Part shown: piece by piece, positions 12,144-19,713 of the stretch | How the letters are laid out: each line of letters opens with the position of its first letter | Position numbering within the stretch: position 1 is the stretch's first letter | From: Hofstenia miamia | Lineage: Eukaryota > Xenacoelomorpha > Acoela > Hofsteniidae | Length of the DNA stretch: 37,589 nt | Assembly (NCBI GenBank): GCA_900660155.1 | Contig: CABFPE010000503.1 | Span: 144,109 to 181,697 of the forward strand | Reading direction: 5' to 3' | Translations under genes and position numbers: made by a program | The notes under the pieces: model-generated | Told to the model about the DNA's origin: nothing | What the model saw: only the letters and a program-made list of their open reading frames with translations | Databases searched by the model: none

Positions 12144-15133
12144 ATAAATTTTGTAAAGAAAAACAAAGGACTGGTTAGATATTAATAAGTAATCATAAAC
12201 TTTCATTTGAATAGTGAATTAAAAAGTAACGTCATTTGCTTCAATTCTCATTCTGGCTAAAAAAATATTCACAATTCATTTTATACTTATACTTGTTAAT
12301 TATAATAGCAATTATTCAATAATAAAGAACAAGTTAATTTCAAATTTCTTCTAGATAGTCAATAAAGTGATTCAAACATAGATGTAATCTCCAATTTTTG
12401 TGAGATATTTGTGCACTAAAAGTGTTTAATTATTTTAAGTGGTAGGCATACATTAAGTTTGATAGTATTTTAAAAAATATTATTATTTGAATCATAGGCT
12501 ACGCATTGGTCACATTGGCTACCACAAGAAGTAATGAGCACCGTTAAAAAAGGCGGATACTGGGCTTGGTCTATATTTAAAGGATTACGCATTATTGCCA
12601 TCAATACCAGTTATGGTGATGTTAATAATTGGTATTTGTTTTACAAAACGCATGCCCCAGCCGATCAAATGCAATGGCTTGCAGATCAACTAAATGAAGC
12701 TGAATTGGCTGGTGAAAAAGTGTGGATAATTGGTAAATTGTCTTCATTATAAATAGCTTTAACAAACAATATTTATTGATATGGCCATGTATTTATTTAT
12801 CACTAAAACAGTAATATTATTCATTCAATACAAATATTACGCCTAAGGCAACGGTTAGAGTAGTGATGTGTTCAAATGTGATCTGTCACATTTTGATTGA
12901 ACAACAAAATATTTTTGACAAAGTGTTGATATAAGATTTACTTACTCTAATTAAATGCAGCAATTTTTAACACTGTGGACATTTAAATAAAAGGAAATAA
13001 TATTATTAGAAAACGCTTATTGCATAGAAAAATAATGTAATAATTAGAAAATAAAATATAAACTTAGAAACATTAAATTACATAGCAAATAATTGGTTAT
13101 GTATTAAATATGCCTCACGACAGTTCGACAAAAATCGCAAAACAGCTAATATGCAATATTTGTAAGCAATTCGGAAAAAAGTCAAATGCGAATTATAAGG
13201 CATAACGAAAATACGAATATTGCTGTTTTATTCTAAAAATTCCCGCAATGTAATTTCTATGTAAATCTATTTCTAAGAATAATTTGCATTATTATATTAA
13301 ACATGAACCAGTTTTTAATATATTTTGAATAGACAATTATAAAAGAATAGTTGTGAGATTTAATATTTAAACGCTTGTATATTCCATAGATTTGGGTCCG
13401 GTAAGGCACGACACGGCACGGCACGGCACGGCAAGGCACTGCTAAAAGTAAAGCAAAATGTTAGGCCCGGCACGGCAAGGCACTGCTAAAAGTAAAGCAA
13501 AATGTTAGGCCCGGCACGGCAAGGCACTGCTAAAAGTAAAGCAAAATGCTAGGCCCGGCACGTCATGGACAAAAGCACGGCACATTTGCAGCTCTGTGAA
13601 AGACCTTATAAAAACACAACATACGAGAATTATTCGATATCTATCATTGCAATTGCAATCCAATAGAGCATTATGAATATTTGGCGAGAATGAAATTCCG
13701 AAATTTATCTTATAAATGAAAACCTCCGCTGGATAGATGTAAAACAATCACAATAGAATAGATTCCGCTGAGATATATATTAATGGTGACGATACTGTGA
13801 AGTTGAAAAGAGTTCAACAGAAAATTGATACCATGGAAGACGGAATTCACGGATAGTACAAAATTCTAAAAAGACAAATACGTAATTTTTGAACATGATG
13901 CCCTTGCTCATTCATGACGTCTTGGCAAAGTTTATACAATATTTCTATGTGAATTACAAAGGGATTCTTTTTGTAGACTGCGGAACTACTGTAACGATAC
14001 AATTTTTATGTTTTCCACCGTTCAGGACTGTCACTGCCCTATGTGTTTCTTCATTATTAGAATTAATTCGACAAATTCTTTTCAGGGGTAATTAGCAGTA
14101 AAAAATTATTCAGAAACTGGTGGCAGTTTTTTTCTACAAACACTTGCACCTGTTCAACATTTCAAGGCTATGCGGATGTTTTTGATCGAACAGAAGGAAT
14201 AAATCTCAGTATGGCACAGTGATTGCTGATAGAACTCTCCTTCAATTGCTTAATGATCAGCACTTCTGAATTTCTAATGTAGATGTAAGTGCAAAATTTT
14301 CTTTGTCATAACCACTGCAAAGAAATGTAGAGATAACAGGGTTATCAGAGACTGCTATTTATATCTAAATGATAAACGTCTTTTCATTGACTAATGCATA
14401 TTTAAGTATTAATAAACAATAAAGATTTACAACACATATATAAACATAGAATGTAATAAGACAATTCTCAATACTTTCTTGTTACCCCATATATATATAT
14501 ATATATATATATGGAAATTTTCTTAGTCTAACAATAATGATCAATGATATTGACTTCTTATGAACGCATATTAAATATAGTTTATATATTGAATTCTACT
14601 TAGGTCATATTTACAAAGAATTCTTTCCTGGATATTGGACTTGGTACTCAAAAATAATTAAAAGATATTCTGGAACAATCGCGAATTTATTTTTCGGCCA
14701 CACGCATTACGATGAATTTCAGGTACTATATTTTTGTCTACCAATGCATTGCAAGCAATTTAAAATTCATTTCTGTGGGTATTAAAATTTATCTTGATAA
14801 ATAGAATAACATTTATATACGGCCATGGACAAACACTTTTCTCTGATGAAATCAAACATATAAAGAAATAATTAGTACATTTTTGAAACAATGTATATTC
14901 AAACACAGGTGTTTCAGGTTTTAACCCGCTAATGATAGTTAAGGTACCTGTCTTTTGGTGTAATTACAGGCATATTGGTCTGTTGTGGATTAAAATACTT
15001 CGAATTCAGGTTACTATCTCCTAATAAGGCAATAGAACTTGCAGTTGACAAAACTTCCTTGCTGAATAAGCTATAAGCAAATTCATATTCTAAAAAAGCT
15101 TTAACTCTGACGCAATAAATTGGAATGGCCTGT

Positions 15134-15169
<36 letters not shown>

Positions 15170-16731
15170 TTTGNNNNNNNNNNNNNNNNNNNNNNNNNNN
15201 NNNNNNNNNNNNNNNNNNNNNNNNNNNNNNNNNNNNNNNNNNNNNNNNNNNNATATATATATATATATATATATATCATTTGAATGTGACGACAGTCTTA
15301 AATATCGATTTCGATGTGCTACCATCATCGTCAGTATACAAAATATGCGGTAAATAAATTTGCAATATACTACACTATATATATATGTTTTTCTGTTACT
15401 AAGGTCATGTGTGCGACTTGTGATAATGCAATTGGCTTTTAATAACGAAGCAACAAGCATTTCAATTTCAGAGTTTATTAATTATATTTAATGTTATTTT
15501 TTGTAGTTTTTCTCCCAACAATTCGAATTAATTTTGCAAATAGGAACAAAATTGCTTAATATATGTTAATGACTGTCCCTCCTCTAACTTCCATTCAGTT
15601 TAGTTCCGAAATTGTTAATAATTAGAGATAAGAAACCTTCTCTGTAAAAATTGATAGGTGAGCAGTTATTGCAAGAATTGGACCACAAAGTGTACGGTAA
15701 TTTCAATCAGACTAGTTTGAATTAACTCAGACTGCCAAGGCTCGTATAAACAATGCGTCAGAAATTTTCACCTGATTTTACTTTTGGCTTATAAATGATC
15801 GTCTTAGAAATTTTTTGCAAAAACGATTTCGTACATTAAAGCGCACTTTGCAAAGTTCTTTTGCAACCTTTTTCTTATACTGAAATAAATATTTTATTCA
15901 AAAATATTGTAAATACAAACAATTACCTTATTACCATTATTGCAGTAATGATATCTTTATAAAGGGACGAAATTTTACAATAGTTTTAATAGTTTTATTC
16001 TTGCTTAATTTCAAACTAGGTCTTACAGGTTTATTGAAAATTTCTAGTATTCCAAGAAATAGGTCTGTCCACCTTAAGCATTAATGAAGTATTTTACAAG
16101 TGAATTGGGCCGAATTAACATAATTAAAAATTTTTCTCGACTGGGATTAAGTCTATATTTTTCAACCTTGGCCATCTATGGTGTGGACTAATTCGTAATT
16201 CACGAATATTCATAATTTACAATCAAATATTATTGTAATAAAATATATTGTACGTAGAACTTTTTATTCTTTAGTTAAAAATATTTTCTTCAGTATTTTA
16301 TATTTACTGCAAACATTTAGGTATTTCTTGATAGGTCTTTAAACAATACCCCAGTGATGGTGAATTTCATATGTCCCTCAATTACACAAATGGACAAACT
16401 GAACATTGGATATCGAGTTTATGAAGTCGACGGTATTCATGCAAAATCGACATTCGCTGTGCTAGATCATCGAACATACATCATTAACGTCACAGATGCT
16501 AACCTTCGACATAAGCCTCACATTGAAAAAGAGTACACTGCAAAGGAGTACTACAAGATGAAGGGATTTTTTCCCAGTGATTGGAAGGCTGTTGCTGACA
16601 AAATTCTGAAAAATGAAACGGCAGCCATAGACTATCAGTTCTTCAAATACAAATCAGCAAGACAGCCAATGCTCGAGTGCGATGCTTCTTGTCGAAAAGA
16701 TATATATGACAGTTTAATAATGGAAATATGA
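2089..16731 (+). CDS. SMPD1: Acid sphingomyelinase (sphingomyelin phosphodiesterase 1-like), 8 exons
   Basis: Hydrolyses sphingomyelin to ceramide and phosphocholine in the lysosome or after secretion. The exons are 2089-2279, 2342-2588, 3444-3608, 9407-9587, 10602-10816, 12498-12732, 14604-14722 and 16321-16731. All junctions are GT-AG, the phases agree, and they sum to 587 codons plus TGA; human SMPD1 has 629. Visible features are a signal peptide (1 to about 20), a saposin-B domain with the expected six cysteines (about 85-152), and a calcineurin-like phosphoesterase domain. The metal ligands of the family are all present: D193 and H195 (SDLHLD), D263 (TGD), N303 (GNHES), H413 (GHI), H444 and H446 (GHTH). 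H304 matches the catalytic histidine. The saposin domain separates it from SMPDL3 enzymes, which lack one. The usual GHIPPG loop reads GHIYKEFFPG. Whether the transcript is made is not shown. Confidence 0.93.
2342..2588 (+). CDS. SMPD1: Acid sphingomyelinase exon 2 (saposin-B domain)
   Basis: Acceptor AAATTTAG at 2341; donor GAG|GTATTC at 2589. It encodes the amphipathic saposin helices with cysteines in WKCSVC, ETC, RVC and DAC. The sixth cysteine is NDC in the next exon. Only 62 bases separate it from exon 1. Confidence 0.92.
2589..3443 (+). other. Intron 2, with microsatellites only
   Basis: No coding sequence seen. It contains an (AAT/ATT)n tract at about 3111-3184 and an (AT)n tract at about 3245-3302. 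Confidence 0.7.
3111..3302. repeat. (AAT)n/(ATT)n and (AT)n microsatellites
   Basis: A run of AAT units changes into ATT units at about 3138. After a 60-base spacer comes a nearly pure AT tract of about 57 bases. Confidence 0.9.
3444..3608 (+). CDS. SMPD1: Acid sphingomyelinase exon 3 (first metal-binding motif)
   Basis: Acceptor TTTTTAG at 3443; donor CAG|GTTAAA at 3609; phase 0 at both ends, 55 codons. It holds the last saposin cysteine (NDCGG), the WNISL linker that aligns with human SMPD1, and SDLHLD with metal ligands D193 and H195. Confidence 0.95.
4285..5345 (+). mobile_element. Decayed RLE LINE copy in intron 3
   Basis: Same family as the element at 1-1045. At 4310-4450 a frame reads SEEQKECRTKSRGCRDQLL, the RT segment typical of R2-like elements. 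A second frame at 4550-4640 holds GNILAQLLFIVSL, a changed form of the usual GDSLSPLLF motif. The zinc knuckle and endonuclease follow at 4830-5260 (HLVAWCGNLVQHEYNFMHDK, TDIAVPMDRN). The region between about 4640 and 4830 is too short for the YXDD part, so that block is deleted. Several frameshifts and stops make it a pseudogene. The 3' end resembles that of the first copy. Confidence 0.85.
5415..6960 (-). mobile_element. Degenerate APE-type LINE reverse transcriptase fragment (inverted)
   Basis: Read on the minus strand it gives, in order and with frame changes, an N-terminal linker (TAELLNDIFVRSF, near 6690), the finger region (SNQHGF), FDF/NRVPHYLL, SGVPQGSI at about 6230-6250, the thumb segment (IKDLCICIN..PSWPNHI, about 5870-5950) and a C-terminal tail near 5430-5530. 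This is the expected order of RT parts of Jockey/CR1-like LINEs. Many stops show it is dead. It lies opposite in direction to the host gene. Confidence 0.75.
7105..7137. repeat. Left terminal inverted repeat of the mariner-like element
   Basis: About 32 bases that pair with 7951-7982. The mismatches are confined to three or four positions, so the insertion is not very old. Confidence 0.9.
7951..7982. repeat. Right terminal inverted repeat of the mariner-like element
   Basis: Complement of the left end; followed by TA at 7983-7984, the target-site duplication. Confidence 0.9.
7985..9406 (+). other. Rest of intron 3, nothing recognised
   Basis: AT-rich with no frame longer than about 65 codons and no visible transposon ends. 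The acceptor of exon 4 is TTACTTAG at 9406. Confidence 0.5.
9407..9587 (+). CDS. SMPD1: Acid sphingomyelinase exon 4
   Basis: Acceptor ACTTAG at 9406; donor CTG|GTAAGT at 9588, a consensus site. It encodes the cysteine motif DCGEPLCCRES, which aligns with DCADPLCCRRGS of human SMPD1, and runs to FDIILFTG. The exon ends in phase 1, one base into the glycine before the second metal ligand. Confidence 0.95.
9588..10601 (+). other. Intron 4, with (AT)n tract
   Basis: Only an (AT)n microsatellite at about 9658-9690 is evident; the rest is AT-rich without recognisable content. Confidence 0.6.
10602..10816 (+). CDS. SMPD1: Acid sphingomyelinase exon 5 (GDIPPHD and GNHES motifs)
   Basis: Acceptor ATCGTAG at 10601; donor TTG|GTACGT at 10817. 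It encodes D263 of TGDIPPHD and the GNHESAPVNLFPPP block with metal ligand N303 and catalytic H304. The D-to-N spacing of 40 residues equals that of human SMPD1. Confidence 0.96.
11161..11494. mobile_element. hAT-like MITE, 334 bp
   Basis: The ends TAGAGAGTGACA (11161-11172) and the complement of TGTCACTGTCTA (11483-11494) agree at 11 of 12 bases. They are flanked by the 8-bp near-duplication ATATGCAT / GTATGCAT (7 of 8), the length made by hAT transposases. The inside is rich in CCGAA/CCGAC words. Two segments, near 11200-11250 and 11420-11470, resemble each other in direct order (ACCCAA...GAATACGA). No transposase is encoded. Confidence 0.6.
11586..12143 (+). mobile_element. 3' end of a CR1/L2-like LINE with (ATT)n tail
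   Basis: The plus strand reads LTRSGCEVKELVSIYNTLTR then LILEYCC and IERIQKLAFKIISPNKDY. This is the RT thumb block of CR1/L2 or Jockey-like LINEs (R-G-x...L...Y..LIR..LEY...ERIQKRA). A second frame continues REKICLRLWYENHP, the usual C-terminal segment. After the coding part comes ATTCGGCCTTAGGTCGCAAA and then an (ATT)n tract at about 12084-12143, which looks like the 3' tail of the element. The 5' part is missing, as is usual for LINE insertions. Confidence 0.7.
12498..12732 (+). CDS. SMPD1: Acid sphingomyelinase exon 6
   Basis: Acceptor AATCATAG at 12497; donor TTG|GTAAAT at 12733. It encodes THWSHWLP, the GGYW segment, IIAINTSYGDVNNWY and the helix QMQWLADQL ending in KVWIIG, all aligning with the middle of the phosphoesterase domain. 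Phase 0 in, phase 1 out. Confidence 0.95.
12733..13402 (+). other. Start of intron 6, nothing recognised
   Basis: AT-rich; no frame or repeat that can be named. Confidence 0.5.
13403..13580. repeat. GC-rich tandem repeat, 44-bp unit, about 3 copies
   Basis: The unit begins GGCACGGCAAGGCACTGC and contains TAAAAGTAAAGCAAAATG. Matching points at 13431, 13475 and 13519 are exactly 44 bases apart. A run of the 5-mer GGCAC precedes the array, and a fourth partial unit (GGCCCGGCACGTCATGG) follows. The copies differ at only one or two bases. It stands out from the AT-rich surroundings. Confidence 0.92.
13581..14603 (+). other. Rest of intron 6, unidentified DNA
   Basis: A plus-strand frame of 68 codons at 13889-14095 and a minus-strand one at 13505-13747 show no motif. 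An (AT)n tract lies at about 14490-14512. GCACGGCACATTTGCAGCTCTG near 13574-13597 resembles a hAT terminus, but no partner end was found. Confidence 0.4.
14604..14722 (+). CDS. SMPD1: Acid sphingomyelinase exon 7 (GHI and GHTH motifs)
   Basis: Acceptor TACTTAG at 14603; donor CAG|GTACTA at 14723. It carries metal ligands H413 and, 31 residues on, H444 and H446 of FFGHTHYDEF; in human SMPD1 the corresponding step is 32. The loop after GHI lacks the PPG usual in this family. Confidence 0.94.
14723..16320 (+). other. Intron 7, contains a sequence gap
   Basis: Besides the gap and its flanking (AT)n tracts, no coding or repeat content is recognised. The acceptor is AAACATTTAG at 16320. Confidence 0.6.
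15174..15252. other. Assembly gap (79 N) inside an (AT)n microsatellite
   Basis: The left flank ends (AT)nCATTTG and the right flank begins (AT)nCATTTGAATG, so the same unique bases appear on both sides of the unknown stretch. It lies within intron 7 and does not interrupt an exon. Confidence 0.98.
16321..16731 (+). CDS. SMPD1: Acid sphingomyelinase exon 8 (C-terminus)
   Basis: The exon starts at 16321 in phase 0, giving VFLDRSLNNTPVMVNFICPS; the GTG at 16354 is an internal codon, not a start. It includes GYRVYEVDG and VLDHRTYIINVTDAN, which align with GYRVYQIDG and VLDHETYILNLTQAN of human SMPD1, and the cysteine pair ECDASC near the end. The stop is TGA 16729-16731. Possible poly(A) signals are ATTAAA at 16775 and 16813. 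Confidence 0.96.
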   Translation, partial: VFLDRSLNNTPVMVNFICPSITQMDKLNIGYRVYEVDGIHAKSTFAVLDHRTYIINVTDANLRHKPHIEKEYTAKEYYKMKGFFPSDWKAVADKILKNETAAIDYQFFKYKSARQPMLECDASCRKDIYDSLIMEI

Positions 16732-17684
16732 AACATTTGTTCAAGCAATTATTAATGTAGTAGTGTCATTTAATATTAAACTTAATCATAAAATATCTGT
16801 CTTATAAAATGGATTAAATTGTATCCATATTAGTATACGTATACGCATGTATATGTACAATTTTCTAGAAGTCTTCACAACAGAAAACCTATAGTGAACG
16901 GACCTCCATTTCATTGAAATTTATTTCTTTAGTTCTTAAGGCCCTTCAATCGTTTTTAATATGCTCTTGAAGTGCCATTAAATGTAAATAATAATGCTTT
17001 ATTCTTTGTATTTTAACTAAACCGGATTTAAATTCTATTTATACTTTATTTTTGTTCGCAATTTTAAAACTTCTATACCATCCCTATAAAGTTTTGGTTA
17101 ACTGAAACTTAGGAGTAGTAAGAATTTAAATTTATCTTTAAAAAATTGGAATTTTCAATGGAATCTTTTTCAGAAACTTAAGCTACAACTATACGCTATA
17201 GTGCAATGATTCGACATTGCATTTAATCACATTCATAAATAGTTGTGAATATCTCGGAATCTTCATATTTCATAATGGTAAAAATTGCTCGAAAATCTGG
17301 GAAAAACTTTTTTTGTACAAGCATAATTGGTGCTACTTTGAAATAATTTGGAAAGACATCCTCACAAATATATTGGTTTAAAAACTCTCATAATGGTATG
17401 CATAATATTGATATGGCTTACTTAAAATACAATGTTGGTACTTTAGACGGTCCTTGGGATTTATAATATTTCTTCAAGCTGATGTAAAGCTATGAAGCAA
17501 AATCTAAATTTTTCTTCATATAATAAATTATTCTGAATTTACATTTCATTTATAGAAATAATATTGTCTTTGGAATCAATATATGGGCCTAGATTTGTAA
17601 ATTTCTCATAAAGTATATTAGTGCTTTTGTTGATCACACAGTATTTCATTTTTATTCTTTAATTATATGATCTCTAAGAAATTA
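16732..17684. other. Intergenic, sphingomyelinase 3' UTR then unidentified
   Basis: The first part should be 3' UTR. Beyond that no gene or repeat is recognised. Confidence 0.5.
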
Positions 17685-18570
17685 CTATTGTTGAAAAATT
17701 TCGATATGTATATCTCCATTTTTTGTAATGCATTTGTTCTCGAATGGAAATTTGAAGAAATTGTGTAAATCTCTTTTGCATTTGTTAAATACATTGTTTC
17801 TTATATATTTATGCTTTATAAAATTTTTGACATTTTTATCTTTACAGTAGTTTATGTACGCATTGTGTTTCATTTGAATTAATTGCTTTGTTTCACTATT
17901 GCTTCCATTTAAGCAATTCATTTTGATTTGTATTCCTTTTAACCATTTTTAATTGTTATTCCTCATTAAAAATATAATTTACATTTTTAGTAATAAATCA
18001 CGAATTTCATCAACAGCTATCAAATTACAAAATAATTCCCAAACTAAGTATAATAATTGATTGATAAAAGCATTTTGGTTGTAATTTAATTTTGGAATGA
18101 GGGTAATGATATTCTATTCTTATATTATCTAGCTTAATCCCTTCTTTTTGGATTGCATAAGTTAATAGATGACCTGAAATCAAACAGAGTGCTGCAAAGT
18201 ATTCAAAATTATTTATTTCTTTTGTACCACAAATAATGTATCCATAAATGAAAAGTTTTTGAATCAATATGTATAGGAGTACTAGTATTAATCGGCTTCA
18301 TATTATAGATATCTATCACATCATGAATATTTTTACATTCTCTTGTATCATTTGATAATTTTGATTGTAATCACCTATTAGAAAAACTGCTGTATATATT
18401 TTGAGGCTTTGTTAGTTTCCTTAGGCATTGTTTGCTTGAAATGTCGTATATATTTGTCTATTACTACAATAAATGTTTTTCTTTTGGTGTTAAATGTTTT
18501 GGAACAGATAGAAAAACCCATTCGCCTCGAAATCTTACATTTATTGAATTATGTGTCGTTTATTAAGAGC
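17685..18570 (-). mobile_element. APE-type LINE endonuclease and linker fragment (inverted)
   Basis: The minus strand shows AVFLIGDYNQN with the endonuclease GDYN motif at 18364-18375. After a +1 frame change it reads IHDVIDIYNMKPINTSTPIH, the segment before the conserved Ser. Next comes ISGHLLTYAI near 18169, a changed SDH motif. The fragment ends in the basic linker to the RT (KQLIQMKHNAYINYCKDKN..., 17690-17920). The order matches apurinic-type endonucleases of LINEs. The RT itself is absent. Frameshifts and the D-to-G change in SDH indicate a dead copy. Confidence 0.7.
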
Positions 18571-18571
18571 T

Positions 18572-18634
18572 TAATTAACCTTAATAAGAACATGCAGAGA
18601 TATATTTCGACTTACAAAGTCATCGTCAGTTTTA
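18572..18634. repeat. Direct repeat, first copy
   Basis: About 60 bases beginning AATTAACCTTAATAAGAACA recur at 18702-18762 with a few differences (ACTTACAAAG against ACTATAAAAG). The second copy lies inside the left arm of the palindrome that follows. A single N at 18635 sits at the junction. Confidence 0.88.
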
Positions 18635-18635
18635 N

Positions 18636-19156
18636 GATGATAAACTCACAAGTATAAATAAAAATCTATTATTTTCACAAAGAATAGAAACAATTCAATA
18701 AATTAACCTTAATAAGAACATGCAGAGATATATTTCGACTATAAAAGTCATCGTCAGTTTTACAAATTATTCCCTCTAAATTTACTAGATTTTACAATAA
18801 TAATTATAATTTTTTAAATTTTAAAAAGTGGCAAATTTAATTTATAAATATAGTCTCCTTTTGTGTTTAAACTTGTAATTTAAAAATTATTGAGAGTATT
18901 TTTATAAAATCCTTGCAACCAAGTTTAAACACAAAAGACTATATTTATAGATTAAATTTGCCACTTTTTAAAATTTAAAAAATTATAATTATTATTGTAA
19001 AATCTAGTAAATTTAGAGGGAATAATTTGTAAAACTGACGATGACTTTTATAGTCGAAATATATCTCTGCATGTTCTTATTAAGGTTAATTTATTGAATT
19101 GTTTCTATTCTTTGTGAAAATAATAGATTTTTATTTATACTTGTGAGTTTATCATC
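18636..19156. repeat. Large near-perfect inverted repeat (about 240-bp arms, 44-bp loop)
   Basis: The left arm 18636-18875 is the complement of the right arm 18920-19156. The only differences I see are three extra bases in the left arm (TAGTCTCCTTTT against TAGTCTTTT) and one substitution. The loop is 18876-18919. Such a pair could be a foldback element, an inverted duplication of a transposon end, or an assembly artefact; the neighbouring N favours caution. It contains a hammerhead-like core on each arm (see findings). Confidence 0.93.
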
Positions 19157-19371
19157 ATTTTTAGTCATATTTCTGTAATTTCAAAAATAGAGTTAAAATC
19201 AAAATTGTTTAATAGATCATAAAATTTATCATATTTATTTGCAATATTTGAAAATAAATATTCCTGTATTTTATTTATATTTGTTAGGATTTAGTTTTCT
19301 TTTAACTTCGTTAATAAATTGATATCTTTGTTATTATTCAAGGTTTTATTCATACTTAGTCTTTAATTTTG

Positions 19372-19713
19372 TTATTTGTAGGTTTTCGTTGTATAAAGAT
19401 ATTCTTTGTTAAGTGCATTATGATTTTTTTCGTTGTTGACAGCAGGGCTGTTGGGAGTCTTGAAAATTGACTTTAGATGAGCTGTAGTTTGTTTTTCTGA
19501 TCTACTTATGTTATGCATCTCATTTGAAAACAAGATATCAAACGACACATTAACTGAATTTATACAAGCTACTGCATGTCGCGTTGATGCATGGAGTACT
19601 GATTTAGCCTTTGGCTGTAATTCTTGGACAAAATCAACGCTTTCCCCAAATTGGGAAGTCGAATAGTTTGAAACAAATCCGGGCTGATCAGCTATGAATA
19701 ATCTAAAGCCGAA
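19372..19713 (-). pseudogene. Unidentified open frame, likely transposon remnant
   Basis: A frame of about 113 codons without stops runs on the minus strand from 19713 to the stop at 19372. It has no early ATG; the first Met is in EMHNISRSEK. It reads GFVSNYSTSQFGESVDFVQE at its start and ends NKEYLYTTKTYK. A further AT-rich frame down to 19170 (NINKIQEYLFSNIANKYDKF) may belong to it. I do not recognise the protein. Lying between LINE pieces in the same direction, it may be ORF1 or linker sequence of a retroelement. Confidence 0.35.

Noticed and set aside
13403..13580. CRISPR-like array
   Set aside because: The units are directly joined without spacers of varied sequence, and the host is a eukaryote; it is a simple tandem repeat.
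12840..13600. A hAT element from about 12858 to the CTCTG at 13597
   Set aside because: The supposed left end matches only loosely and no 8-bp duplication is found.
16354..16731. GTG at 16354 as a start of a separate small protein
   Set aside because: The frame extends upstream to a good acceptor at 16320 and the added residues align with the sphingomyelinase family.
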